From Oxyruncus cristatus (Eukaryota > Chordata > Aves > Passeriformes > Cotingidae): a stretch of DNA of 64,000 nt. Within the stretch, counting starts at the first letter, position 1; each line of letters starts with the position of its first letter. Below are positions 33,581 through 46,701 of the stretch, piece after piece. The DNA is taken from the NCBI GenBank assembly GCA_013399855.1, contig VXAY01004120.1, positions 1-64,000 on the forward strand, written 5' to 3'. The notes under the pieces are model-generated. The model had not been told where the DNA came from. It saw nothing but the letters and a program-made list of their open reading frames with translations, and did no database searches. Position numbers and translations under genes: made by a program.

Positions 33581-36500
33581 GTAGTCAGTGAGGTGCAAGA
33601 AGCATTTTGAGGACAGACTCTACACTCTTCCATAACTCATTTTCAGGAACCACCAGCACAGAGATGTGCATCCCAGACTTGTCCACTTGCTTTTGAAAGC
33701 TCTCTTATGCTTATGGCCTGTGCAATAGAAATAGTATCAAATTCCACAGTTCCCTGTGGCTTTTCTCATCTCCTGGTTAGGTTGTAGTTTTTTCCCATGT
33801 TTGCTGCTTTATTGATTAGATGTCAAGAATTTTGTCTTTAAGGCTGTGAAGGTGGTGAAATGGGCACAAAACTTGTGAAGTTATCTTAGAAGTAGCATCT
33901 GCTTGTCAAAAATCTTGCTGCTGCCAGAGATGGCAGTCGTGCCATCACCCTGGCCTTGCCTTATCCCATCACAGATAGGAGTGGTCTGGGAATTCCTTGG
34001 ACTGTTGAGAAAATGTATGGGGATGAGTGGATAAAGCACAGGCTGGCACAGCTGGCAAAAATTAGGACAAGCCATCCCATTAGGTGAAAAATACAGTGTT
34101 AAATGGGTTTTGCCAGTGTGTCAAAGACCTGTTGAAAAGAAAATGTCAGATAAACAAGAGAAGTGAAAATGCAGCTGTGCTGCTCTCCAGCACTACTGTA
34201 TAAAATGCTCCCATGTGTAGCTCCTTGAGTTCATCTCACATTCTGCACCCCCCAAAACCGTGGTAGTGTGGAGACGAGAGCAGCTCGAGCGAAGCTTTCT
34301 GAATAAATTAGTCTCTCTGTCCTGTGGTTTTGCAAGTCTAAGTAAACAGATGAGACTTACTCTTTGCCTTAAAATCAGCAAGTTTGGGTTTTATTAGCCC
34401 TGGAGGGGCAGTAAATTCTAGAGCTGAGCCAGAGGAGCAGAAGGGGGAAGGAGGCAAGTAAGGAGCTGTAGCACCAGGCAAGGATATGCTCGAGAAAGTC
34501 CTTGCTGCTTACTGCAGCCCAGGAAGGCAATTTGAAATTGAATCTACAGTGCACCAGGGAGCTGTTGGAGGTGGCTTAGGATGGGGTAAGGATTTGGGAA
34601 ATCTGCTTTAGTGAAGGCTGCATTCAGCAGAGGCAATAATAAGGATGTTGGTAAAAGGGAGGTGGAATGTAGAAGTGAGCAGCAGCATATTAAGGCTGGG
34701 TGGGCAGATATTGAAGCAACCAGAGTTAAGACAGGAGCTCAGCCAATAGAGGAGGAACATGGTATGGGCCATCTCCATTAAGTCTACAGAAGCCTGGATC
34801 CTCCCATCAAAAGACTCTATTTTTATTAAAATTCAGGCTCTTTATTTTAATCGATACCCATGAGTATCAGGTGTCTAAATTGAGTCTGGGCTAAGTGCTG
34901 CCTTTCTGAATCACACTTGTTGCACAATTCCCAATGGCATTGCTGTGTGCCTTCTCCTAGACCACGGGGCTCGCATGGTCTCCATTTTATTGCAAAGCAA
35001 GCTTGTTTTGTGAATAAACAGTGTGTTTTGATGGTGAGTGTGGGTGGTGTCAGGAGCGGAAGGAGTGTTCCTTGTTCCCAAAAAGAGATCCAGTGTTTAC
35101 TGAACATGCTAATTGCTGCATCCAACCCATCATTATTTGTCTTCTGCCCATAGCATGCTGACTAAAGGTGCTGATAACACTTTCGTTGAGTAAAAAGCTT
35201 ATAAGAAAAAAAAAATAAAAGAGGCTCTTGAATTTCAGGCATACCACTGGCTGCTGGTTTACTCTTTGGCTGGCGATTTTTTGGAGGGATTTTTGAGACT
35301 GAAGGTGGCAAGGAAAGGAAATGCTTTTGGGGTTTTTTTGGTTTTGTTTTTTAATGCCCCATATGGCCGTTTTATTAACTGGAAAACCTCCAACTGTGAA
35401 TTGGATGATGTTACACAGCTCCAGAGAAAAACTCAGTCCCAGCCGGGTAGCAGAGAGCGCTTGTGCCTCTGATCGGAGCTGTGCCTCCCCCAGCTAGGGT
35501 TAGGGGGAAAAATAAAAAGCTGCCTTTGCCCTGTTTTGCTGACCCAAGGAAAACATTGTTGCTTTTCACGCTGTGGATATTGCGCTTTTCAAACAAAATG
35601 CAAACTTGGAACAAATGAGTTGTCAGCAGGTCATCAAAGAGCACCTCTGTTCGAGTTGAGGTTCTGGGAGCGGCAGGTACAGCAAACCCACAAGTTTGGG
35701 GGTTTTTACAATTGCAGTGGGTTTATCCACCATGAAGTAGTAGAATGGCTATATTTTCACATTTTCCTGCTTGTGTGAGTAGGATTTTCTACCATAGTGT
35801 GAAAGAACACACTGCAAACCAGACTTCTATAGGACTGATCTGCACTTTGCGTTATTAAGGCAATTCCCAAGGATTGACTCTTGATTTCTGCCCAAGGAGC
35901 GTTTCTTCACATTGTCTATGGATTTTTGTCCCATCTCCCCTGCTAAAACAAATGACTTGCTGTGTATAACATCTCAGTTGGAAATGAGACTGAGAATTGA
36001 GAAACAGCACTTAGTCATGTTCCTGTTTTCTTCTGTGTGTGTATATGTTGAAGTTACTACTTCAGTTTTCTGTCCAGGTTACTTAGGAAAGAGCATTTCT
36101 CAGACCTGCCTTTTGACTTGCTGCCTTCTGTTGTGCAAAGCAGTGAAAAGGAGAGTTGGGACCTCAGTCTTTGTTATCAGGGTGTTTTGGTTCTTCCACG
36201 ATATCCTGGAGACTTTCTGTCTCTCGGAGGGATGCAAGAGAGAGGAATGGAACTTGTTTAAATGGATCCCTTTAGATTTAAGGACTTGCTTCCTTGTCAG
36301 TTGTAAGTGTAGACCTGGGGTTTGTTATTTAGGAGTGGACCTTTCCCATTTCACATCCCACAAGTTGTGCCTTTGCTTCTGCTCCTCACAGTCTTCAAAG
36401 CTGGATCCAAGACAGTGGAATCCACGCTAGCACTGTCATGAGTTAAAGTTCAGCAGATGATTCACTGTTTTTCATGCCAGCTTCTCTCTGGAGCTGTTCA

Positions 36501-38990
36501 AGGTAGCACAGAACTGCTGTCTGTTTGCCAAAGGTGATATTTAGGACTGAATGGCTGGGAAAAGTTCCTCAGGGGCTAGGCAGAGCCCCCTGTGCCCACC
36601 AGCAGTGACTTGGGGCTGTTGCTCCTTTTCCCTGAAGATGCCTGTGGATGGGAGACAGCGTGCCAGAGACAGAACAAGTAAATAAGCTGTGCTCTGGTTA
36701 CAGCAGGTGGATAATATATCAGCAGGGTCCTTGCAGCCAAAGGTCTGTTGCCAGCTGGGACAGAAGCTGAGATAACCTTTGGCTGTGCTGAGGCTGCAGG
36801 AGCAGAGTTGGGGCTGTGTCACACCACATGCCACCCTCCGTGCCCCTGGGGACAGTGGATGTGCTTGGGTGTTTGCTGGGGTGAGGCTGGCAAACTGCTG
36901 CAGGTGGGGAACTGGAACAAAGCAGTCACAGGCTCGGTTTTGCAGGACCTGCACCTTCTTTTTTGTGTAACCTACAGCCTTCTGTGGGAAGGTACTGGAA
37001 GGGGAGCAGAAGATCCAGGATTGACCATTGAGACTTAGTGCCTCCAACCCAGGTTAGGGGCTTCTTAGCCTGTCTGTGTAGCACAAAGTGGCTTCAGTTG
37101 CCTGAAGGGACCTCTCCTTTTCTGCTGGTCACAAATGTGTTTTGGCAGAGGCTGTGGGTTGTGGCTCCACCAATGCCCCAAGCTATATTTCTGCATGGGA
37201 ATCAGTATCCCTTTTTCAACCAGCTGTGTCTATAACTGTTGTGTTACGGCTGAAGAAAGGGGAGATTCGGTGGTGATACTTAAATTGCTGTTATTTAACA
37301 GGCTCCTCTGTGCAGCAGGAGGAGGAACCACCTCCTGTACAGTTTCCCCTCTCTGGGAGAGGGAATTCCAATCTAACCTCGAGTGACTCCATGGAGGGTC
37401 CATATGGCTGAATTTTCATCCCCTGTCAGGTGCGTAGGAAACAGGTGAATGTTATGGTTTAGTGCCAAGTTTGTGTTTCTGGTGTCTACTTCTGCTCTTC
37501 CTTAACGAGGCTTTTGGGATTTAATTACAGATACTACCTAACTTCAAGTCCCTGGTGTCCCTGGGTTCACAGTAGTTGAGGGAGAGACTGGCTGCCCTGG
37601 AGCTGAGCTGAGAGACTTGGGGCTCATCTCTGGAGATGCTGCTCTCCAGGAATTGCTCCTGCATCAAAGGATCCTGTCATCTACCCAAGTGTCTGGCTCT
37701 GATTTTTAATATAGGTGGTTAGAGTATCCTCCTTACACACTCACTTCAAACACAGATTGTGCAGGATTACTGCTGGATAACAGCCAAATCCCAGGCAGTA
37801 GAGACTGTTTAATCACAGTCCTCTGTCTCTGCTGGATTAACATAATTAATGTAAGCCCTTTTGGATGGGTGACCTGTTATTTGTCTGGTGCAGTTCTTCA
37901 TTTGTGCAGTGCTGTGCATATACCCAGGGTGCTCTAAAGATGGTGATGGAGGTCTGATCCCACTTGCATACACCTGGTGACCAACTAAATCCCCATTTTT
38001 GGACAAGTTTACTGCTCCCTTCAGGGGAAGTTGTAGACTATTAAAAAAAAATTAAAATAATCAGAATGCCAAAGTTAAATCAGAATGATCATTTCCCAAG
38101 TTACTTCAAGGGAAATTAGAGTGTTCCTTTTTATGGTTATTTTTAATGTCGTTTCTCTAGGGAGCAAAAAAACATTATTAGTAAACTGAAGGTGCACCAG
38201 TGCCTTATGGTCCTGGCCAATTTCAAGGGTGACTCAGATCTTAATGTGCAGTGGAGATATGAGTGACTGTGTCCTTGCACACCCAGCCTGAGCACATGGG
38301 GAAGGAGCTGTGGCTTATCTTCTGCAGTTTGTGGCATCTGGAATCGTGGCAAGGAGGCAAAAAGTGTTTCCCAGACATCCCATGGGCCCAAAATTCTTTT
38401 GGCTGAGTTCCTCCCCCTGTTTCTCTGCACTTCTTATGCAGCTGGATGTGATCTAAACATCAACAGGATAGGCTGGCTCCCTTTTATTTCCACTGTTTCA
38501 GGGTTTTCTTGTAGCAAATTGGAGAGAGTTTATTTAAGAAAGAAAAAAAACCCAATAAAACAAGCCTTGCAAAAACTGAATGTAACAAGTCAAGTACTTT
38601 ACTTGAATATTAATTTTTGAATAGAGGAATGCCTTTAGTAGGCTTTTTGTGTAGCACAAGAAGTGGCAATATTTATTTTCTTTGTGAAAGCCAAATTCTG
38701 CTTTCATTTTCCTTTCCCCATGTAACCTTTTATATTGAGCAAAATCGTGGATATAATAATTTCATAAGGAGGAAAATCACGTTTCATCAGTTCTGCTGGA
38801 TTGTTTTCCGGATCTTGGCTGTACCCATCTGCGCAGAAGGCAGAGGCTTTCTGGAGCATTCTGTAAAAAAACAAATGCTTGCGTCCAAGCTCGAAAATTA
38901 GCATGAAAGTGACATTTAATATTTGGCCACGAGCTGAAAAGCCTGTTATTTTCAGTGAGGTTAAAAGGAACCTCATTTGGGCAGCTCTGG

Positions 38991-39060
38991 CCCGCAGGGT
39001 CACAGCGTGCCCAGGTCTGTAAAGCAGAGCCGCTGCGGGCAGTGGTCTCGCGGGCCGTGG
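38991..39060. promoter_or_regulatory. Small intronic CpG cluster
   Basis: Seven CpGs occur within 70 bases (including CTCGCGGG and GCCGTGGG) in an otherwise CpG-poor intron. It may be a small regulatory element or simply undecayed CpGs. No core-promoter motif is evident beside it. Confidence 0.25.
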
Positions 39061-42000
39061 GAACTGGCAGCATTCCTGCTGGGAGCTCTGCAGTGTCCTG
39101 GGCTGCCCTTCTCTTGTCCCACTTCCTCCACGTGCCCTTCCAGAAGCAAGGAGCCCTTTCCAGGGGGTTCACAGGGTGAAAAGACTTGCTGAAAACATGA
39201 GCTGATCATTTAACAGGCAATATGTGGTTGTATGTTGCCTCTGATTTGTATTCAGTGCTAGTAAGATGCACTCATCACGCAGTCTGTGCTCACAAGCCTT
39301 ATGATAACTAATGTAGAAGTATTTTCCCGTCATTTTTCTCCCTGGAGCCACACGGTGTAAGGACTTTGGGGTGCTGTGCAAGTCCCAAACGCCCTGTGAG
39401 GGAGCACAGACTGTGTGAGCAGAAGCAGCTGGGAGCATCAGTATACCTGGACCAAAACCTCTGTGTGTGTGTAGGATAGGATATCTGTTTTTCAGCTGCA
39501 AGAAGCCAAAGATTTTAAGGTTCATGTGCAGCATCATTTGCAACAGAATAAATAGCTTGGAATGTCACGTTTTACACAGCAGAAATGCTTTTCTGACTTT
39601 CCAGCCCTTGGTATCTGTAACTTGCTTGAAAGAGTTGCTGACGTCTGCCCACATGCCAGTATCTTCTCAGACGTATGAACATTAATATCACAGCTTAAGC
39701 TTTAGTCTTTGAGATGTGCAGCACAGCTAAAATCAAGCTGTGTTCCCAGCACTGAGGGAAATCCTGACTTTTAACCCACTGGCTTTTTATTTATTTTCCT
39801 CCTGTGCTTGCTGTTGAATTGCAAAGACAATTTAATGCCAGGGCTTCTAAATGGCATATGATTTCTACATGATGATGGCAAATCTCCTTTGGGCTGTTTA
39901 TACCATCTGATGCTGGTGACCTAAAGAGGGCTAGGTCAGCAGAGCAGAAAGCAAGGTACTGGTGTTACATTTCCTTGCTACCCTTTCTTTACCTGTAGTA
40001 AAAAGGCAGATCACAACAGTGCTTTATTCCTGCCTTCCTCTTAATTTTTACACTCCTTTGGTTCAGTCTTTTTTCCTTTGCAACTCCCTGCTGCCAAACC
40101 TTCTTCTTTCCATCCTGGGTGGATTTTGCATTCAGCCTTGTATCCCTTGCTGGCTTTGTTGTTGCCTTGCTGGACAGGTGCTCCTGCCTAATGGTCTGGC
40201 TTTGTTTTTAAATGGCTGTGGGTGACTAATGGGGGATGTCCCGTCCCACCAGGACTCCCAGGAGACCCGATTGTGTCACTATGTCTTACTCAATCAAAAA
40301 GATCCAGATTCAGAAGATTAAAGCTGGTACAGATTGTTGTGGCAGAACTGGGTTGGGGGTGATTGCACCAGGTGGTTTTCCAGGTGCCTGCTGGCAGGGA
40401 GAGGTGAGGAGCAGCATGGAGCAAGAACCCTTTCATGGTGCTCAGGTTCCATGAGAATGGTGCCCATTAACCTTGGGGTCTGCCAAAATGTCTGTCACCA
40501 CAGTACCGACACATCCGCTGTGCTGCTGCACCCTTTAGTCAGGGCTCTCCATGGGGGAATTTGAGCTCCTGATCTCTGAGCTCTTCTCCTGTTAGGCCCA
40601 AGCTTCTGGTAAAATGGAGGCACAACCTCAGCCCAGGTTCTAACTTTGGCTGCTGCTCTGGTGGAGCTTCCTGGGTCCAGCTGTATGGCCTGGATCTGTC
40701 ACGATGAACATCAGTCGTATCTTCAGAGGTTTGTTAGACTTTCTGCTTGAGGGCTCACACAGGCTCTGAATGCTGAAACCATTGCAATGAGAACTGTATT
40801 GGGGTAGGAGTGGGGGGGGCTGTGATGGTCAGCTCTCTTTTTCCCTGCAGAGATGCAGCTGTTGGGAGCCAACCCTTGACACTGGGAATATGATGGAAGT
40901 GCTCTCTCCCAGCAAGAGCAGAGGGAGCTGACACCATTCACTGCAATTTATTCCCATTTTCCCCTCCTTTGAGGGCATAGTTTGGATCTTATATTTTATT
41001 TCTAGTGACTAAAGTACCTTTTTACCTAGTAATTAAGCTCATTAAGCTCATAAGGGTTTTTAAGACTTTCTGTCAACACGCTCACATGTTGTGAATGTCA
41101 CTCATGGAAGGGTCCTAGCTGTGCTTTATAAGTGTTCAGGAATTTGGGATTTGGTGCTGATCAGTATGGACCAGCTCACCCGTGAGCCCTTTGCACGCCC
41201 TGGAGGAGAGGGCAGAAATGGTCTGTGGGGTTTGCTCCTGGTGCCTGAGGTGTAATTCCCCTTGAGGGATGCAAGGAATTGTTGCTGCTGTTCCCTCCTA
41301 TCCCACGCACTTTGTTCAGTGTCAAAAGTAAGATCTCAGAAAATGAAATTAATTTCATCTTGGTGCAGCTATTAATGTTGCACGCTGCGGGAAAGCTCTT
41401 TAAGGAGGCCGACGACCTTCATCCATGTGGAATAAGTGCTGAATAATGGAGAGTTTTCATATTTCCACAAAAAGAAAGTGGCTTTTTAAGTCAACTGGAG
41501 ATGTTACAGATGTGGAGGAGGGGGGAAAAAAAAACCCCAAAGTGCATTAGAAAACAGGGGGCTGAGTGTGCATGAGAACAGGACAGCAGCTCCCACCACC
41601 TGGCAGGTGCTGCTGTTTGCAGAGGCCTCTCATGAGCATGTGAGGCTGCATTGACCCATCTGAGCCTCTGCTCCTGTGGTGCCTGGAGATCTTTGTAAGT
41701 CAGTGTGATCCCTTCCCAGTGTGTTCAGCCTTTCCTCCTCTCCAGCCCAGAGACCTGCCTGGTTTCTGCATTGCCAGACCCTGCCCCAGGTTTTTCTCTC
41801 TATTTCCCTGAACTGCTTCATATTGTATGCTTCTCTGATGGCCTCTGGTAATCTGTGATGTGCTTCAGCCACCTATTTAAGGGAAGAAATGCATCTTGAG
41901 CAATTTATATATAGTCTGTTTTGTCTCCCCACCTGTTATTGCATTGAGGAAACATCATGTCCTGAGAGCAAAAGTCTTGTGGTCTCCTAGTGAGGCTGTT

Positions 42001-42435
42001 CAGAGTGACTGTCTATGAGAAGGATCCTTCTTCCTTAACCCATCTGTTTTGTGGGGGTTTGCCTGAGCTTTGTCACCCTGTTGATGAATGGGGTACTCAA
42101 AGCCTGAGCTGCTCAGGAAGAGTTTGCCAGATTCATTCCCTGCTTGCTGCATCATCAGGTAAATAATTAGAAAGATCCATTTGTGCTTCTGTGTCACACC
42201 AGGAGGTACGAGCCAGTAGGAACCTGTCACTTGAGATATTAGATGGAACTGGTAATTTTGAGGTGACTACACAGAGCAACCAAAATCCACTGAGAAAGGA
42301 TGGAAATTAAAACTCCCACCCATCCTTTTGAAGCCAGGTTACTGAATATGAGACAAGTTTGATTTGGGGATTATTGGATTCAAACTTTGTGACAGCATTT
42401 GGTCCTTAGACTCTTCCCTATATATTGCAGTTGCC

Positions 42436-42452
42436 TTTTTTTTTTTTTTTTT
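42436..42452 (+). repeat. Homopolymer T tract (17 bases)
   Basis: Seventeen uninterrupted T in intron 2, followed by TAGC; a simple repeat. Confidence 0.85.
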
Positions 42453-43056
42453 AGCCGTATGCTGGATGGTGGAACTTGCCTTTAATCTGGGAAAAAATAC
42501 AAAAGCCAACAAACAAAATGCAGTTGTGGGGTTTTTTTTTCAGTGTGGCTTTTTGTAGTATTCTCATGCTTCTGGCAGCACGACAAGAGAACAAACAGTT
42601 TCCTTAGTGCACAGTTGTGTTGAAGGAGGTCTGAGAGAATGTAGCAGGCTTCCTTGAAAAGAGTTGAGTGAAGGTACAAAAAGAGGTTCTCAGCACATGA
42701 GGAGAGAAGCTGATGTTTGGGGCTTGGACAAAAGAAGCTATTAAAATTTTGGCTTCCTGACAAAGTAGCAGCAGCTACTCTGTCTTGCAATACTTGATGA
42801 TCAAGCAGCATACGTCCCAGTGTTTCAGAGAGCCACTTGTCACTGTGCTGTGTTGCCTGGCACAAAGGGATCTGCTGTTTCTGACCATATGGGACTGGGT
42901 CCCACTATGATAAACCTAGAGAGGAACAGGGATGTCAGAGATTAGGAGGTCCTGGGTGGATTTTGCAAAATCCTAGAATTTTGCAATGCTAAGAAGGTAA
43001 ACAGGAGCTGTTCCTGTGAGTCTGCGTGTTTGCAGCAGCAGCAAGCAGAGTTTTGG

Positions 43057-43140
43057 CTCGCTTCCCACAAGTCACTGAACTTCATTTTGCATCTGTTTCC
43101 ACAATGTGCAGAAAGGAAAGGCAATAAATATTTATTACTC
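43057..43140 (+). mobile_element. MIR-like SINE remnant (sense)
   Basis: 'cacaagtcactgaacttc', 'tttgcatctgtttccac' and 'aatgtgcagaaagg..caat' match in order the remembered MIR stretch 'gggcaagtcacttaacttctc..gcctcagtttcc..tctgtaaaatggggataat'. The match covers the core to the 3' region. Divergence is high, as expected of this ancient family. Confidence 0.55.
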
Positions 43141-46100
43141 TGTAGCCTGGATGCAGGTTTTGTTCCTCTTACTGTTCTTTCGCTGCTCCTGTGACAGTTT
43201 ATCTTGTGGCTCTGGAGTGGCCCCAGCACAGGGGAAATTGAAGAAGGGCTTGCAGGAGGTTTTGATGGGGCCGCTGCCACCCCAAGAAACATTGCTCAAT
43301 AAACCTCTTTATAATGTTTGTCTCCTGGAACACTATTTGCCTCTGCCTTTCTGCTTTGCTGGTAATTACAAGCTCTCCTCCAGCACGTCAGATGCTAATC
43401 TGCCACTTATCATTGCACAGCTCTGCAAAGCACCTGGAAGGGTTTTCCACGATGGGAATGCTGCACCCAGCACTGCACGTCCATCTGTGGCCCCTGTGCC
43501 CTCTGCGCTGAGTCACCCTGATCACGCTCCTAAAAACCCCTCTCTTGGAGAAGTTTTAGGAAGGGGGAGAAAAACTTAATGTTTTATTACTTAGATAATG
43601 AGTCATTCTTATGAAATTCATGGTGCATTATTGGCATCAGTGTTTCTCAGGAGGGAAACCCAAGAGAAGTCAGACTTTTTATGCAGTATTGACCTTCTGT
43701 CATTGGGGTTTTTTCATGGAATTAAAGCATAGTTTCTTTACATCATATGGAAAATTAGAAAATTAAATTCAAAAGATTGTGATGAAGAGGAAAATACAGA
43801 GTGCCATATAGCTACCCTTCATCTGTATGTACCAATGTCATTTACTGCTCTGGGTCCAGACCTCTGCTTTTGGTTGAAGGCTTACGCTTTCCTTTCTCAT
43901 TTTAAAGAGAAAGGGCAGTATTTTTTGTCGAGTCCACAGAAGCTGCTGCACACTGGTGTTTTGTGGAAAAGCAATCATAGATTCATGGTCCATCTTGTTT
44001 TTTTCCTCCCCTGGACAGCATCAACAGCAGGCAAGTCATTAGATGGTGATTTTACTCCTTTAAATTGAGGGGAGTTTGTGTCCATCTTTCTTGGGTGCTT
44101 CTGAATCGCCCTTCCTTTAACACACACATTCATGCATTGGTACTAGCAGTAGTTCAGGCATTTCTGTATCACATTAAACTTGGAGACAGCTGTGGCCAGA
44201 GTCCCCCTTGGCCTATGTCCTGTCTCACATAGTAACAAATGCTCAAGTGTGGAAGAAGCAACACGAGGCAATCCATTCTGTATTTCTGATTTCCTTGTCT
44301 CATCTTGTCTTGGTATGAAAGCATTTTGCTTGTCTGGTGACCTTCACAGTGCCACAGCTGTGTCATGGGGTGGAGCTGGTTGACTTGATTCCCGGGATGT
44401 TCTCCTTTCTTATGGGACTCAAGACCTTCTATAACATGACTCATTTCTGAGACTAAGATAAATACTTAAGAGTTGCTAAACTGGGTTTTTTGAATAAAGA
44501 GAAGAGAAATAGAGAGGGGAGAAGAACACTGTAGGCAGAGGTGCCGGTCTGCGTGGAGGTGTGCCTGAATGAAGGTATTAAAGCATTGTACATTATGAAA
44601 TCAGTTATTATTTTGAAATCAATGCACTGAAAAGGCAGAGCCTCAAAACTTAGCCTTACACCTGTGCTCCTGCTGAAGTAAATATTTTTGTAAAAATCAA
44701 TGGAGGGAGCCTACTCAGCACTGTAAATTCTGTGTAATTATTGAGCACAGAATTACAGTTGTCACGTATCGATTCCCCCCTGCTTTGTTAGAGCTTCCTC
44801 CTTTCTGCAGGGCTGAATTGCAGTTACAGTGTCGGTATTTAATAACTGGAGAAAGGACAGAGTGTGCTGCTGGTAATCAATATATGGCTAAGGAGAAGCA
44901 TGTAAAAATGCACATGTGTACATGGAGTGCTTCAAGAGCATCTGACTCACATAAGCAAAACTGCTTAAGGACTGAAATTTCCTTCTCTGACCCCAGAAAG
45001 CTCAGCTGCTCCAGCAGTTCGTGTGAGCTAATGCTGAGCCATGGCTTCAGGGACGGCCCTAGAGATGAGCACTTGTGCAGTTCTCCTTCTCTCCTACCCA
45101 CCCTATCAGAAATGTTACAGCCACGTTTTGTCCTCAAAGTCACACTAAGATGCTTCTATGGGATGTTAATCTGCTGCTTGCAATGCAGAAGTGCGTAAAA
45201 CATTTCCTGGGCTGTGTTTGCAGAGGATGAGGGAACCTGAAGGAGAACGTCCCCTGTGTGCTTCAGTTTGCTTTTGTTTTAAAGCCAAAGGATTACACGT
45301 GTCATCTTGGGATGGGTTGTTAACATCACAGAATTGCAGCGTTTCCAGTGATCCATCCTGAGGAGCTACACAGGATTATTCTGCTTTAAAACAAGCAACT
45401 GCAGCTGCTCAGGGGAGCATTTTTCCTTCGGCTGCATTGTATGCCAGAGCAGTTTAAGTCCACTAAAATGAAATACTGGCTAGGGATTTGTGACAGAGTA
45501 GCAAAGTCATCCTGATTTTCAAATTCTCAGGAAACGCAGGTGTAGCTTTCTCAGAGAACATACTGTCCTGAGAATCAGGTCACACCTTGGTTTGATGCTG
45601 TTCCTTATGAACATTCTAGAAACACTGGTGGAGTTTCAAACTGATTGGGAGCACAGTAGTTTAGGATAAGGAAGGACTGTGGCTGAGGATGTGTGCAAGA
45701 TTGAGCCCTCTTATGTAGTAGAAAGTCAATATTCCAAGGGTTAAAAAGAGCTTCAAAAGAAAGTATGTCAAAATTTTTGTTGCTTGGAATGTTCCAGGGT
45801 AGCAGTAAAGGGTTTTTCTGGGGTATGTTTCAAAATTAAATATAGTAAGAAAAGGGACAATCTCAGTCCATTGCACAGCAATTAATGATGGTGTATCTTC
45901 AGTCAAAGGGATGGAGGAGCTGCCTTGCTGCTGCCATTCCTCACACCTGCATCAGCCTTCACACTGGCAGAAATGTCACTGTCTCCCAGTTCCACAGCAC
46001 TGGGGCAGAGCTGGTGGCTGGGGCTGGAGAGCTTTACCTCCCAAAGCTTCCCTAGTGCCACCTCTTACTCTGGTTGCATGGGTCTGCTGTGGCTGCAGCA

Positions 46101-46685
46101 TTGGGGCTGCTCCAACCATATCCTGCTGTGATGCAGAGCCAGCATGGGATTGGGATGGGGGAACAAAAAGCACTGGTGCCAGTGGCTCTCATGTATGCCA
46201 GAAAAGAACTTGTCACCTCACCTTGCAATTTTAACCTACTCTGAAGAAGTTTTGAAGTAGCTGCTGTCTCTGAAGGAAGCTGAAGCAGAACTGGTTTGTG
46301 GTTAATAAGACACACAACTATTTTAGGCAAGCATTCCTCGCACAGCCTGCCAGCACAGGGTGGGCTGCAGGCTCTACCGCGAGGCTAAATGCAGACAGCG
46401 CTCCGGACGGTGCTCTTCCTGAAAGCCAACTCCTGCCTACAGTGTCTCATCCTGCAGTGTGGGATGAAGTGATTATTGATGCAGCTTCTGTCTCTGAAAA
46501 GTGGAAAAGGCTGGAAACCCTCCTGCTGTGAATGAAGGGATGGCATCAAACTTCCTAGGGCTCATTCCTGATTCATGTGCATGTTTCTGAAATGGCTGAG
46601 AAGAGGAGAATCCTTCTTCATAGCACTTTCTCCATCTCTTTGTTTTCACATGTAAGTCTTGGATGTGTGGAGGACATGAATTTAT

Positions 46686-46701
46686 AAAAAAAAAAAAAAA
46701 A
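46686..46701 (+). repeat. Homopolymer A tract (16 bases)
   Basis: Sixteen uninterrupted A after TTTAT. No polyadenylation signal or processed gene is recognisable upstream. Confidence 0.85.

Larger units (their letters stand above)
33581..43056. other. Intron 2 block without genes, 33581-43056
   Basis: Nearly 9.5 kb of intron without a recognisable repeat longer than simple tracts. It holds a small CpG cluster at 38991-39060, a 9-bp tandem ATTAAGCTC pair at 41032-41049 and T17 at 42436-42452. The two longest open frames of this block (172 codons at 35912-36430 plus; 168 codons at 36541-37047 minus) are Cys/Leu-rich with no domain pattern, so I treat them as chance. Confidence 0.65.

Noticed and set aside
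35912..36430. 172-codon open frame, plus strand
   Set aside because: Cys/Leu/Ser-rich composition, no domain, no splice or polyadenylation context. Lengths like this are expected by chance in 64 kb read in six frames.
36541..37047. 168-codon open frame, minus strand
   Set aside because: No recognisable motif. It overlaps other chance frames in moderately GC-rich intron.
43106..43579. 157-codon open frame, plus strand
   Set aside because: It starts inside a MIR-like remnant and encodes no recognisable domain. The short hydrophobic start is not convincing as a signal peptide without other support.
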